Translations under genes and position numbers: made by a program
NCBI GenBank assembly: GCA_017399445.1
Contig: JAFQCM010000089.1
Coordinates: forward strand, 79,932-143,931
DNA: 64,000 bases
Source: Lachnospiraceae bacterium
GTDB lineage: Bacteria; Bacillota; Clostridia; Lachnospirales; Lachnospiraceae
Direction of reading: 5' to 3'
The notes under the pieces: model-generated
Told to the model about the DNA's origin: nothing
Seen by the model: the letters and a program-made list of their open reading frames with translations, nothing else
Database searches by the model: none
Shown: positions 17,934 to 27,064 of the stretch, piece after piece
How positions within the stretch are numbered: position 1 is the first letter of the stretch
Layout of the letters: the number at the start of each line of letters is the position of its first letter

Positions 17934-18656
17934 ATGGTGGAGAATACAATTGAATTAATTGATAAATCACACCATGGGGATAAAGCCGCAAGAGATAAAC
18001 TGGTAGAGGAAAATCTTGGCCTTGTATGGAGCATTGTCAGGCGTTTTGGAAACAGAGGATATGAGATGGAGGACTTGTTTCAAATTGGTTCTATTGGTTT
18101 AATGAAAGCAATTGATAAATTTGATATTGCTTTTGAGGTAAAATTTTCTACCTATGCAGTTCCTATGATTATGGGAGAAATTAAACGTTTTTTAAGGGAT
18201 GATGGAATGATTAAAATGAGTCGTTCTTTAAAAGAAAATGCTTATAAAATAAAAGTTGCTGAAGAAAAAATAAGAAATAAGGAAGGCAGAGAGCCGGTTT
18301 TGGAAGAAGTAGAAGAAGCAACTGGATTAAGTAAAGAAGAAATTTTAATGGCAATGGAAGCAAATACAGAAATTGAGTCAATATACCGCTCGGTATATAA
18401 AAGTGATGGAAACGAAATTTGTTTGGTGGATAAGCTGACAGATAAACGAAATGAAAATGAAGATACACTGAATAAAATTGTATTACAGTCCTTGTTAAAT
18501 GAATTGGAGGAAAAGGAAAGAAAATTGATTGTACTTCGTTATTTTGAGGATAAAACACAGACAGAAACCGCAAAAAGGCTGGGAATCAGCCAGGTACAGG
18601 TGAGTCGGTTAGAGAAAAGGATATTACATAAAATGAGAGGGAGGATGGTTGGATAG
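17934..18656 (+). CDS. sigF: RNA polymerase sporulation sigma factor SigF
   Basis: The 240-residue sigma-70 family protein is the forespore-specific SigF. Region 2 contains EDLFQIGSIGLMKAIDKFD and FSTYAVPMIMGEIKRFLRDD. Region 3 follows, and region 4 carries the helix-turn-helix (TETAKRLGISQVQVSRLEK) near residues 208-226. SigF, SigG and SigB are close relatives; the spoIIAA-spoIIAB context settles on SigF. The start overlaps a GAGGGG site. It is the third and last gene of the operon. Confidence 0.96.
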   Translation: MVENTIELIDKSHHGDKAARDKLVEENLGLVWSIVRRFGNRGYEMEDLFQIGSIGLMKAIDKFDIAFEVKFSTYAVPMIMGEIKRFLRDDGMIKMSRSLKENAYKIKVAEEKIRNKEGREPVLEEVEEATGLSKEEILMAMEANTEIESIYRSVYKSDGNEICLVDKLTDKRNENEDTLNKIVLQSLLNELEEKERKLIVLRYFEDKTQTETAKRLGISQVQVSRLEKRILHKMRGRMVG

Positions 18657-18668
18657 AAAATAAAAATC

Positions 18669-18697
18669 TTGAAACTCTTTTTGTAGTAAGATATGAT
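18669..18697 (+). promoter_or_regulatory. Promoter of the small gene at 18742
   Basis: TTGAAA at 18669-18674, a 17-base spacer and TATGAT at 18692-18697, 45 bases before the ATG. Confidence 0.65.
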
Positions 18698-18741
18698 AGA
18701 GGAAAATCGCAAATGAAATACAGAAAGGATACCATTAAGTT

Positions 18742-19011
18742 ATGTTTAGAGTATGGGCGAAAATATGGAAGGAAAATAAATTAATAGAAGATACCGTAAT
18801 AGAGGATGGAAGCGAAGATACCAGAACCCATAAAATTTTCCATGCGTTGGAGAAGGCGTGCTATGAGTTTGATTTAAGTGTGCCTATCTGGCTGGATTCT
18901 AATGTGGAAGAATTTAAGAGGGTGGCAAAAACCAGATTTAAGGCAGATAATTTTGTGGAAGGGATTTCCTTTGATTTTCTGGAATTTCAGATTATTGAGG
19001 AGGATTACTAA
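18742..19011 (+). CDS. Conserved-looking small protein of unknown function
   Basis: The 89-residue protein begins MFRVWAKIWKENKLIEDTVI. It contains KIFHALEKACYEFDLSVPIW, then a segment reading KTRFKADNF, and ends with FDFLEFQIIEEDY. It is acidic, has no signal peptide, membrane helix or metal motif, and looks like a small alpha/beta domain. It has its own promoter (18669-18697) and a strong hairpin at 19031-19063, so it is probably monocistronic. I do not recognise a functional family. Confidence 0.7.
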   Translation: MFRVWAKIWKENKLIEDTVIEDGSEDTRTHKIFHALEKACYEFDLSVPIWLDSNVEEFKRVAKTRFKADNFVEGISFDFLEFQIIEEDY

Positions 19012-19030
19012 AAGAGTGAGTCCATGGAGG

Positions 19031-19063
19031 CAGAGACCAGGCATTCTTAATGCCTGGTCTCTG
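19031..19063 (+). terminator. Perfect 14-bp hairpin after the small gene
   Basis: CAGAGACCAGGCAT (19031-19044) and ATGCCTGGTCTCTG (19050-19063) are exact reverse complements with loop TCTTA. Only a short T-run follows (CTGTTTC), but the stem is very stable. Confidence 0.7.
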
Positions 19064-19128
19064 CTGTTTCTGGAAACCGTTATGAGTGGAAAGAGCAGAA
19101 TAGTGTTAGAAGGGAGCATTTTTTAGTG

Positions 19129-19157
19129 TTGAATTATAAGGGGGATGTTATTATACT
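19129..19157 (+). promoter_or_regulatory. Promoter of the GH13 gene
   Basis: TTGAAT at 19129-19134, a 17-base spacer and TATACT at 19152-19157. The leader from here to 19305 is a purine-rich stretch of about 145 bases with no clear structure. Confidence 0.6.
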
Positions 19158-19305
19158 AGAAGATATGATATGAGAAGAAAATAGAAGGTAGAATAAAAGA
19201 CAGCAGAAATGTTGTAAATTAGAGAGATATGTAAATAAGAAAGATGGAAAGAAGAAATATAGAAAACAGAAAAGAGAAGAAAAAGGATAGAGAGGACGAG
19301 AGAAA

Positions 19306-21069
19306 ATGAATTTTGCAGCAGTATATCATAGAATGGCGGATAATATGTGTTATCCTTTGAATGAAGATGATTTGATTATTAATATTAAAACAGATTATGA
19401 TGTGAAACAGGTGTTTTTACATTATGGTGATCCTTTTGCAGCAGGTATTTTAGGTGGAAATGAAGCCTGGAGTGGGAAAAGGGAAGAAATTGTATTTAAG
19501 AAAAGACTACAGAATCACATTTGGTGGACAACTACTATAAAGCCGGAGTTTAAAAGATGCCGTTATTATTTTGAACTGGTTACCAATGAAGGAGAAGTCT
19601 GGTTCTACACAGAAAACGGTTTCTATGATGAAAAACATAGAGAATTGTATGGAGGAACCATGCAGTGCTTCACTTTTCCATGGATGAATCCGGCAGATAT
19701 TGGAAGAACTCCTCATTGGGTAACTTCTACGGTATGGTACCAGATTTTCCCAGAAAGATTTTGTAATGGAGATCCATCTATTAATCCAGAGGGAACGAAG
19801 CCTTGGGCAGGACCAGATGATAAGGTGAAAAATTCAGAGTTTTATGGTGGTGATTTAAAAGGAATTGAATCTAAACTGGATTATTTACAAGATTTAGGAA
19901 TTACAGGTCTTTATATGTGTCCGATTAATGAAGCACCTTCCAGTCATAAATATGATACTACCGATTATGAAAAAATCGATCCACATTTTGGTGATAAAGA
20001 AGTAATGAAAGAACTGGTAGCAAATGCTCATAAAAAAGGCATTCGGGTAATGCTGGATGGTGTGTTCAATCATTGTGGAAGAAACTTTAAACCATGGCAG
20101 GACGTAGTGGAAAAAGGACCGGAATCCGAATATTACGACTGGTTTATGGTAAAGGAGTGGCCATTTAAACAGAATGAGCATAATACGAAAAAAGGAAGAT
20201 ATTACTCTTTTGCCTTTGCAGATGATATGCCAAAGCTGAATACCAATAACAGAAAGGTAATTGATTATCTGTTAGATGTATGTGAAATGTGGGTAAAAGA
20301 ATATGATATTGATGGACTTCGTTTAGATGTAGCAAACGAAATTTCTCACAAGTTCTGCAAAATGTTAAGAGAACGCATGAGAAGTTTAAAACCTGATTTT
20401 TATATTTTAGGAGAAATCTGGCATGATTCGGTAGAATGGCTTCGTGGAGATGAATTTGATGCAGTTATGAACTATCCATTAGCTGGAAGTATTTCAGAAT
20501 TTTGGATTGATGAAGAAAAAGGAAAACATGAATTTGAATATGCCATTAACAGATGCTACACTATGTATACACAGCAGATTAATGATGCATTATTTAACCT
20601 TTTAGATTCCCATGATACCATTCGTCTGATTACGAAAATTGGAAATCTGGATAAGTTTTATCAGCAGTTAGCGGTACTCTTTGCAATGCCGGGAAGTACC
20701 TGTATTTACTACGGAACCGAAATTGCTTTGGAAGGAAGTTATGACCCGGACTGCAGAAGATGTATGCCATGGAAAGAAATTGAAGAAGGAAGATACAATG
20801 CTCGAATCGAAATTATGAAAAAACTGATTCACCTTAGAAAAGAAAATCCGTTATTTAGAAGCCGTAATTTCCATTTCACAGAAGAATATAAAGAAGACCG
20901 TTTGGTAGAATTTATGAAAATAGATAACTATGGAACAGATAAGATGCAGATACTTTTAAATTGTACGAAAGAGGATGTAGAAGTAAAAGTAACAGGAGAA
21001 ATTCTCTTTGAAAATGGATTCCAGGATGGAATTTTGAAAAAAGATGGAGTGTTGATTGCCAGGATTTAA
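19306..21069 (+). CDS. GH13 alpha-glycosidase (neopullulanase / cyclomaltodextrinase type)
   Basis: The 587-residue protein has an N-terminal beta-sandwich (residues about 1-125, CBM34-like) and a GH13 (beta/alpha)8 barrel. Conserved regions are MLDGVFNHCG, GLRLDVANE (nucleophile Asp), LGEIWHD (acid/base Glu) and LLDSHDTIRL. A C-terminal beta-domain ends the protein. There is no signal peptide, so it is cytoplasmic. The N-domain plus barrel suggests hydrolysis of maltodextrins, cyclodextrins or pullulan fragments, which would feed phosphoglucomutase (56220) and work beside the debranching enzyme (8967). The exact substrate is not decided by motifs alone. Confidence 0.9.
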   Translation: MNFAAVYHRMADNMCYPLNEDDLIINIKTDYDVKQVFLHYGDPFAAGILGGNEAWSGKREEIVFKKRLQNHIWWTTTIKPEFKRCRYYFELVTNEGEVWFYTENGFYDEKHRELYGGTMQCFTFPWMNPADIGRTPHWVTSTVWYQIFPERFCNGDPSINPEGTKPWAGPDDKVKNSEFYGGDLKGIESKLDYLQDLGITGLYMCPINEAPSSHKYDTTDYEKIDPHFGDKEVMKELVANAHKKGIRVMLDGVFNHCGRNFKPWQDVVEKGPESEYYDWFMVKEWPFKQNEHNTKKGRYYSFAFADDMPKLNTNNRKVIDYLLDVCEMWVKEYDIDGLRLDVANEISHKFCKMLRERMRSLKPDFYILGEIWHDSVEWLRGDEFDAVMNYPLAGSISEFWIDEEKGKHEFEYAINRCYTMYTQQINDALFNLLDSHDTIRLITKIGNLDKFYQQLAVLFAMPGSTCIYYGTEIALEGSYDPDCRRCMPWKEIEEGRYNARIEIMKKLIHLRKENPLFRSRNFHFTEEYKEDRLVEFMKIDNYGTDKMQILLNCTKEDVEVKVTGEILFENGFQDGILKKDGVLIARI

Positions 21070-21094
21070 ATAAAGAGTTGGGAGTGTTGGTAAA

Positions 21095-21220
21095 ACGCAC
21101 GCCCCGGACCGGCAGTGGAGCTTCCTAAGCAGGCTGAGACAACGCTGCGACGAACTAACTGTTAACTGCGACTAAGACACTGGGGTGAGGACCTCGTGCC
21201 TAAGTCGCAGTTAACAGCAA
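21095..21220 (+). ncRNA. G+C-rich structured intergenic element (unassigned)
   Basis: A stretch markedly richer in G+C than its surroundings lies between the GH13 gene and glnS. It holds a perfect 15-bp inverted repeat (CTGTTAACTGCGACT at 21159-21173, and its reverse complement at 21203-21217) around a 29-base G-rich centre. Upstream are possible smaller helices, GGAGCTTCC at 21117-21125 and GCAG/CTGC around 21129-21148. No T-run follows directly and no reading frame fits. It could be a small RNA, a glnS leader or a dispersed intergenic repeat. I do not match it to a known riboswitch. Confidence 0.4.
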
Positions 21221-21302
21221 ATTTCAAGAAACTCTTTTATTACATCCAATTTTGTGGTATCATAAACTATATTAAGGCAGTATTACTTGAGGAGGAACTA
21301 TT

Positions 21303-22976
21303 GTGGAATCAGAAAAAGAAATCATATCCAAGAATTTTATTGAACAGATTATTGAAAAAGATTTAGAGGAAGGAACCTATACAACCGTCTGTACACGTTT
21401 CCCACCGGAACCAAATGGTTATCTTCATATTGGACATGCAAAGTCTATTCTTTTAAATTATGGTCTTGCAAAAGAATATAACGGAAAGTTTCATATGCGT
21501 TTCGACGATACGAACCCAACAAAAGAAAAACAGGAATTTGTAGAATCCATAAAAAATGATATACAGTGGCTTGGTGCGGACTGGGAAGACCAGTTATTTT
21601 TTGCATCTGATTACTTTGAACAGATGTATGAAGCAGCTGTAAAGCTGATTAAGAAGGGAAAAGCCTTCGTATGTGATCTGAGTGCAGAGGAAATCAGAGA
21701 ATATAGAGGTACTTTAAAAGAGCCTGGAAAAGAAAGTCCATACAGAAACAGAAGTGTAGAGGAAAATTTGAAACTTTTTGAAGAAATGAAAGAAGGAAAA
21801 TACCAGGACGGAGAAAAGGTACTTCGTGCGAAAATTGATATGTCATCACCGAACATTAACATGCGCGATCCTGTTATTTATCGTGTGGCTCGTATGACAC
21901 ATCATAATACAGGTGATAAGTGGTGCATTTATCCAATGTATGATTTTGCACATCCTATTGAAGATGCCATTGAAGGAATTACTCATTCCATATGTACATT
22001 GGAATTTGAAGATCACAGACCATTGTACGAATGGGTGGTAAATGAATTAGAATACGAAAATCCACCAAAACAGATTGAGTTTGCAAAATTGTATCTTACG
22101 AATGTAGTAACCGGGAAAAGATATATTAAGAAACTAGTGGAAGATGGTATTGTAGATGGATGGGATGACCCAAGACTGGTATCCATTGCAGCTCTTAGAA
22201 GAAGAGGATTTACACCGGAATCTATTCAGAATTTTATTGAATTATGTGGTGTTTCCAAGGCACAAAGTTCTGTAGATTATGCAATGTTAGAATATTGTAT
22301 CCGAGAAGATTTGAAGTTGAAAAAATCCAGAATGATGGCAGTGTTAGATCCGATTAAGTTAGTTATTGATAACTATCCGGAAGGACAGGTAGAATATCTT
22401 GATGTTGCTAACAATTTAGAAAATGAAGAATTGGGATTCCGGAAGGTTCCGTTCTGTCGTGAACTGTATATTGACAGAGAAGATTTTATGGAAGAACCAC
22501 CGAAGAAGTATTTCCGTTTGTTCCCAGGAAATGAAGTAAGATTAATGCATGCTTACTTTGTAAAATGTGAAAGCTTTGTAAAGGATGAAAATGGAAAGGT
22601 CATTGAAGTACATTGTACTTATGATCCGGAAACAAAGTGTGGCAGCGGATTTACAGGACGTAAAGTAAAAGGAACCATTCATTGGGTTCCGGCTCCATAC
22701 GCAGTAAAAGCAGAAGTAAGATTATATGAGAACATTGTAGATGAAGAGAAAGGTGTTTATAATGAAGATGGAAGTATTAATGTAAATCCAAATTCATTGA
22801 CAGTATTAAAGGAATGCTATTTAGAGCCAAGCTTTGATGATGTAAAGGCTTATGACAGCTTCCAGTTTGTAAGACAGGGGTATTTCTGTGTAGATGCCAA
22901 AGATTCTTCACCAGAGCATTTAGTATTTAATAGAATTGTATCACTGAAGAGTTCATTTAAAATTGAGAAGAAATAG
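21303..22976 (+). CDS. glnS: Glutaminyl-tRNA synthetase
   Basis: The 557-residue class I synthetase matches Gln[18 protein letters not shown] with the HIGH motif near residue 42, [35 protein letters not shown] and [10 protein letters not shown]. The C-terminal beta-barrels follow. It should charge tRNA-Gln directly. The position equivalent to the KMSKS loop reads [13 protein letters not shown], so the usual SKR signature is altered. The start is GTG 21303 behind GAGGAGG. The structured element at 21095-21220 lies upstream and could be its leader, although a promoter-like TGGTATCAT lies between them. Confidence 0.93.
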   Translation: MESEKEIISKNFIEQIIEKDLEEGTYTTVCTRFPPEPNGYLHIGHAKSILLNYGLAKEYNGKFHMRFDDTNPTKEKQEFVESIKNDIQWLGADWEDQLFFASDYFEQMYEAAVKLIKKGKAFVCDLSAEEIREYRGTLKEPGKESPYRNRSVEENLKLFEEMKEGKYQDGEKVLRAKIDMSSPNINMRDPVIYRVARMTHHNTGDKWCIYPMYDFAHPIEDAIEGITHSICTLEFEDHRPLYEWVVNELEYENPPKQIEFAKLYLTNVVTGKRYIKKLVEDGIVDGWDDPRLVSIAALRRRGFTPESIQNFIELCGVSKAQSSVDYAMLEYCIREDLKLKKSRMMAVLDPIKLVIDNYPEGQVEYLDVANNLENEELGFRKVPFCRELYIDREDFMEEPPKKYFRLFPGNEVRLMHAYFVKCESFVKDENGKVIEVHCTYDPETKCGSGFTGRKVKGTIHWVPAPYAVKAEVRLYENIVDEEKGVYNEDGSINVNPNSLTVLKECYLEPSFDDVKAYDSFQFVRQGYFCVDAKDSSPEHLVFNRIVSLKSSFKIEKK

Positions 22977-22989
22977 GAGGTAATCGGGG

Positions 22990-23841
22990 ATGAGTATTTT
23001 TGATGGATTGGGAAAGTTTGGTTTAGGAGATTTAGCAGGTTCAAATCTTTTTGAGGAAGAAAAGAAAAAGGAAGAAGCAGCAAAAAATCCTGCGGCAGCA
23101 AAAACAGAAGAAGAATTAGAAGCAGAAATGCTGTTGGATAAGAAATATAAATGTCCTCAGTGTGATAAAGAATTTACATCTAAAATTGTCCGTGCTGGAA
23201 AGGCGAAATTAATTGGAACAGATATTGATTTAAGATCCAGATATGAGCATATTGACTGTTCAAAATATGGTGTAATTCTTTGTCCACATTGTGGTTATGC
23301 AGCACTACCAAATTTTTTTAATGCCTGTACTACACCACAGTTGAAACTAATTAAGGAAAATATTTCAATGAAGTATCAGGCAAAAGCTTATGATGGACCT
23401 ATTTACACTTATGATGAAGCTATTGAAAGATATCAGATGGCATTAATTAACGCTCTTGTGAAAAAGGGAAAAGCAAGTGAAAAAGCATTTATCTGCTTGA
23501 AGAGTTCCTGGGTAGTTAGAGGAAAAGTTGAATCTTTAGATCCGGAAAAAGATGCAGCGGAAATCTATAAATTAAGAGAACAGGAGAAAGAATTTATCAA
23601 GAATGCATATGATGGATTTGTCAATGCAAGAAGCACAGAGTCATATCCAATGTGTGGTATGGATGAATATACAGTAGACTATTTAATTGCAGTATTAGCT
23701 ATGTGGAATGAAAAATATGATATTGCGTTACGTATGCTTTCTAATGTGATTTCTGCAAAAACAGTAAGCAAGAACCTAAAAGAAAAGGCTCAGGACTTAA
23801 AAGAAATGATTGCTAAGGAGAAGAAAGCTCACGAGGCGTAA
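22990..23841 (+). CDS. DUF2225 family zinc-binding protein
   Basis: The 283-residue protein has an N-terminal charged segment and two zinc-binding CxxC pairs (CPQCDKEF near residue 52, CPHCGYAAL near residue 99). A helical, TPR-like C-terminal region follows (EAIERYQMALINALVKKGK onward), which is the architecture of DUF2225. TAGGAGGTAATC supports the start. It follows glnS by 13 bases and precedes a MocR-type regulator by 5 bases, so the three may be co-transcribed. Function is not established. Confidence 0.85.
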   Translation: MSIFDGLGKFGLGDLAGSNLFEEEKKKEEAAKNPAAAKTEEELEAEMLLDKKYKCPQCDKEFTSKIVRAGKAKLIGTDIDLRSRYEHIDCSKYGVILCPHCGYAALPNFFNACTTPQLKLIKENISMKYQAKAYDGPIYTYDEAIERYQMALINALVKKGKASEKAFICLKSSWVVRGKVESLDPEKDAAEIYKLREQEKEFIKNAYDGFVNARSTESYPMCGMDEYTVDYLIAVLAMWNEKYDIALRMLSNVISAKTVSKNLKEKAQDLKEMIAKEKKAHEA

Positions 23842-23846
23842 AAAGC

Positions 23847-25241
23847 ATGAATGAACTAACCATTAATTTAAATACTGCTTCAAAGCAGCCAATGTATGAA
23901 CAAATATATGAATACATAAAATTTGAAATACAGCGGGGACATATTCCGCCAGAGGAAAAACTTCCTTCGACCAGAGCCTTGTCAAAGTATTTGCAAATAA
24001 GCAGAAGTACTGTTGATTTAGCTTATGAACAGCTTGTTTCAGAAGGCTATATTGAAGCAGTACCTTGCAAAGGGTACTTTGTAAATAAAATAGAAGGACT
24101 TCATTATCTGGAAATTTTAAGAGAAAAAGAAAATGTAGAAAGAAAAATGCCAGAAGAAAAGTATTTGGTGGATTTTAAAGCAACCGGAATTGATTTAGAC
24201 AGCTTTCCGTATAATACATGGAGAAAGCTGTCTAAAAACGTTTTGCTGGATGGAGAAAATGAATTATTCCATATGGGAGATTCTAAGGGAGAATGGGAAC
24301 TTCGGTGTACCATAAGCAACTATCTTCATCAGGCAAGAGGGGTGAATTGTGATCCGGAACAGATTATTGTAGGTGCCGGAAGTGAGTATCTTCTTATGTT
24401 AATCAGCCGAATGCTAGGCAGAAGAAATATTGCGATGGAAAGTCCCACTTATAAACAGGCATATTATATTTTAAAGAGTATGGAGCATAAAATAAATATG
24501 GTTCCCATGGATGAGGCTGGAATTTGTGTGGAAAATTTGAAAAAGACAGATTCCGATGTGGTTTATGTGATGCCTTCCCACCAGTTTCCTTTAGGAATTG
24601 TTATGCCTTTAAAACGTCGTATGGAATTGCTTTCCTGGGCTTCCCAGAAGGAAGAACGTTATATTATAGAAGATGATTATGATAGTGAATTTCGATATAA
24701 AGGAAAACCAATTCCTGCTTTACAAGGGTATGATCACAGTCATAAGGTGATTTATCTTGGAACTTTTTCAAAATCCATTGCACCGGCAATTCGTATCAGT
24801 TACATGGTACTTCCAAAAACTTTAGTAAAGGTATTTGAAGAAACTTGTGGGTTTTATTCTTCTACAGTATCTAGAGTAGACCAGACCATAGTAAAGAACT
24901 TTATCAAAGAAGGGTATTATGAACGTCATTTGAATAAAATGAGAGCTATTTATAAGGGAAAGCATGATACATTAATTAATGAGTTAAAAGCATTTAAGAG
25001 TATGTGTCATATTGAAGGTGAAAATGCTGGTGTACATATGCTTCTTCATATTATAGATGGAAGAAAAGAAGAGGAACTAATTGCACTGGCAAAGTCAGTA
25101 GGCATCAGAGTATATGGGTTATCGGATTATTATATTTCAAAGGAAGATATGAAAGAAACCAGGCTTATTTTAGGATATGCTAATTTGAAAGAAAAAGAGA
25201 TTATAGAGGCATGTAATATCTTAAAAAAGGTGTGGTTATAA
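23847..25241 (+). CDS. MocR/PdxR-type regulator (GntR domain fused to aminotransferase domain)
   Basis: The 464-residue protein joins an N-terminal GntR winged helix (residues 1-75; LPSTRALSKYLQISRSTVD) to a class I aminotransferase-like domain. The PLP-binding lysine region is YLGTFSKSIAPAIRISYM near residue 308, with IEDDYDSEFRY upstream. Such MocR proteins sense PLP or amino acids. PdxR members control PLP synthesis, but no pdxST is nearby, so the target cannot be named. It begins 5 bases after the DUF2225 gene with GAGGCG as ribosome site. Confidence 0.92.
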   Translation: MNELTINLNTASKQPMYEQIYEYIKFEIQRGHIPPEEKLPSTRALSKYLQISRSTVDLAYEQLVSEGYIEAVPCKGYFVNKIEGLHYLEILREKENVERKMPEEKYLVDFKATGIDLDSFPYNTWRKLSKNVLLDGENELFHMGDSKGEWELRCTISNYLHQARGVNCDPEQIIVGAGSEYLLMLISRMLGRRNIAMESPTYKQAYYILKSMEHKINMVPMDEAGICVENLKKTDSDVVYVMPSHQFPLGIVMPLKRRMELLSWASQKEERYIIEDDYDSEFRYKGKPIPALQGYDHSHKVIYLGTFSKSIAPAIRISYMVLPKTLVKVFEETCGFYSSTVSRVDQTIVKNFIKEGYYERHLNKMRAIYKGKHDTLINELKAFKSMCHIEGENAGVHMLLHIIDGRKEEELIALAKSVGIRVYGLSDYYISKEDMKETRLILGYANLKEKEIIEACNILKKVWL

Positions 25242-25292
25242 AAAGAGAAATGTAAAAAATTGGATAAGATAAGATACAATTTGAAAAAAGGC

Positions 25293-25321
25293 TTGCAAAA
25301 TGGCGTTTTTTAGGGTATTAT
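25293..25321 (+). promoter_or_regulatory. Promoter of the gene at 25396
   Basis: TTGCAA at 25293-25298, a 17-base spacer and TATTAT at 25316-25321. A second TATAAT-like box lies at about 25350. Confidence 0.6.
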
Positions 25322-25395
25322 TCTATTTAGTGGCGAGATACACATAAAAGTATAATATATAATAGCATAGCGAAAATACGAGGAGGAGTATTAGA

Positions 25396-25851
25396 ATGGC
25401 TACGAAGACAACAGAAACTAAAAAAGCAGAAGAAGCAGTAAAGGTGACAGCTGCTAAAGTTGAAGCTGAAGAAAAAGCAACAAAGACGGAGACTAAAACA
25501 ACTGCAAAAGCAGTAAAAGAAGCAGAAGTGAAAGAAGAGGCTGCTAAAGAAGCACCAGCAAAGAAAACTGCTGCAAAGAAGACAACAGCAGAAAAGAAAA
25601 CAACAACAAAGAAAACAACAACAAGAAAAACAGCTGCTGCAAAAGCAAAAGAAGTAACAGCTAAGGTGGTATTACAGTATCAGCATATTGAAGTGGAAGA
25701 AGTAGAATTATTAAACCGTTTCAAAGCCGATTGGGCAAAGATGGGAAGAGAAGAAAGCGAAATCACTGATTTGGTAGCTTATGTTAAGCCAGAAGAATAT
25801 TGTGTGTATTTTGTAGTAAACAATATTGATACTGTAAGAGTGTTCTTATAA
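25396..25851 (+). CDS. Lys/Ala/Thr-rich histone-tail-like protein with C-terminal DUF6465-like domain
   Basis: The 151-residue protein has a low-complexity N-terminal half (residues 1-90) built of Lys, Ala, Thr and Glu, with KKTTTKKTTTRKTAAAK-type repeats like histone H1 tails. A compact C-terminal domain follows (residues about 92-151; LQYQHIEVEEVELLNRFK, EYCVYFVVNNID). The C-terminal part resembles the DUF6465 family of Clostridia. A basic tail on a small domain suggests nucleic-acid association, but this is inference. GAGGAGGAG supports the start. The gene is monocistronic with its own promoter and a strong terminator. Confidence 0.8.
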   Translation: MATKTTETKKAEEAVKVTAAKVEAEEKATKTETKTTAKAVKEAEVKEEAAKEAPAKKTAAKKTTAEKKTTTKKTTTRKTAAAKAKEVTAKVVLQYQHIEVEEVELLNRFKADWAKMGREESEITDLVAYVKPEEYCVYFVVNNIDTVRVFL

Positions 25852-25875
25852 TAAATTGAATAGCACATTACATAG

Positions 25876-25907
25876 AAAAAAGGTTGCCCTTTGGGGCAGC
25901 CTTTTTT
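25876..25907. terminator. Bidirectional terminator
   Basis: AAAAAAGGTTGCCC and GGGGCAGCCTTTTTT pair around a TTT loop, with A-run and T-run flanks. It can serve the + strand gene upstream and the - strand gene at 25918-26172. Confidence 0.88.
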
Positions 25908-25917
25908 GTGTGAAATA

Positions 25918-26172
25918 TTATACAAGATTAATATAAGTTCTGGAAGAATTATTCAATGATATATTTTTGTGTACAGGAAGTTTAGTGGTTTTTAAAGTGT
26001 CAGTTTCATGATTATCTTCTGTTACATTTTTTTCTGCATCATTTTCTTCTACATCATCTTCTTCAAACAAAGAATCATATGCTTTTCTTTTTTTATCAAT
26101 CATAACAAACATTGAAATAATTGCAGCTGATGCTGTAGCAAATAGCAAAAACTTTTTAAATTTTTTTGACAT
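25918..26172 (-). CDS. Small membrane protein of unknown function
   Basis: This - strand gene encodes 84 residues: a basic N-terminus (MSKKFKKF), one hydrophobic helix (residues about 8-24), then an acidic polar tail with FEEDDVEENDAEKN. AAGAGGTAA lies 5 bases before its ATG, and it ends against the bidirectional terminator, which supports a real gene. The tail is probably external or cytoplasmic depending on orientation. No family is recognised. Confidence 0.65.
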   Translation of the reverse strand: MSKKFKKFLLFATASAAIISMFVMIDKKRKAYDSLFEEDDVEENDAEKNVTEDNHETDTLKTTKLPVHKNISLNNSSRTYINLV

Positions 26173-26380
26173 AGTAATTACCTCTTTTCTCTGACTTTCT
26201 TTGTAAGATTTATTTTAATATTATTTTTAACAAAATGGAAGTAAATAATAGGAGTTTATAAATATTTCATACTTTAAGGAGAAATGTCATGGAAAGAATA
26301 TGACAAATGTAACTAGTATTGAAAAAAGGTATATTATATAATCTATTTGAAAATAAATAAGAAAGCAAGGAGGAATTAAT

Positions 26381-27064
26381 ATGAGAAATACAATGGGAAA
26401 TGTCTTATGGGGAATTGCCTTTATTGTGTTAGGAATTGGATTTGCAGGAAATGCGTTGGGAATCTGGAACTTTAATTTGTTTTTTGATGGATGGTGGACT
26501 TTATTTATTATTGTTCCATGTGGTATCAGCATTATTCAAAATGGAGTTGGTACCGGTAATATTATAGGTCTGATTATAGGTATTATGCTGTTGATGTCAT
26601 CCCAGAATATTATTAATGGAGCTACTGTGGGAGATTTGATTATTCCAATTATTTTAATCGTAATTGGACTCAATTTTATTTTAAAAGGGAATAACGGGAA
26701 AGCCAGGAAAGTAGAAAAAACCATGTATAGCAATGGAAAGGTTGCAGCAGATTTATCTGCAGTATTTGGTGGACGAACAGTAAATTATCAAAATGAAGTA
26801 TTTTCAGGTGCAACAGTAAATGCAGTGTTTGGCGGTGTGAAACTGGATTTAAGAAATGCTATCATTGAAGAAGATGTAGTAATTAATGCATCTGCCATAT
26901 TTGGTGGAGTAGATATTCTTCTTCCGGATGGAGTACAGGTAAAAGTATCTTCTGTACCAATTTTTGGAGGCGTGTCAAATAAAATGCCATATTCCAATGG
27001 ACCAATTAAAGCTGTAGTTTATGTGAATGCAACATGTATGTTTGGAGGAGTGGATATTAAATGA
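26381..27064 (+). CDS. LiaF-like membrane protein (DUF5668 plus LiaF C-terminal domain)
   Basis: The 227-residue protein has four hydrophobic helices in its first half (residues about 5-25, 30-50, 55-75 and 80-97). A beta-repeat C-terminal domain with the recurring AVFGG motif (SAVFGGRTV, NAVFGGVKLDL, SAIFGGVDI, CMFGGVDIK) follows, typical of LiaF / cell-wall-active antibiotic response proteins. LiaF inhibits a partner histidine kinase in other Firmicutes, but no kinase gene is adjacent here. AAGGAGGAATTAAT supports the start. The gene overlaps the downstream DUF4097 gene by 4 bases (ATGA). Confidence 0.85.
   Translation: MRNTMGNVLWGIAFIVLGIGFAGNALGIWNFNLFFDGWWTLFIIVPCGISIIQNGVGTGNIIGLIIGIMLLMSSQNIINGATVGDLIIPIILIVIGLNFILKGNNGKARKVEKTMYSNGKVAADLSAVFGGRTVNYQNEVFSGATVNAVFGGVKLDLRNAIIEEDVVINASAIFGGVDILLPDGVQVKVSSVPIFGGVSNKMPYSNGPIKAVVYVNATCMFGGVDIK

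Noticed and set aside
21095..21302. A glutamine riboswitch or T-box before glnS
   Set aside because: No T-box sequence of the GGTGGTACCGCG type and no recognisable glutamine aptamer core is present in this block.
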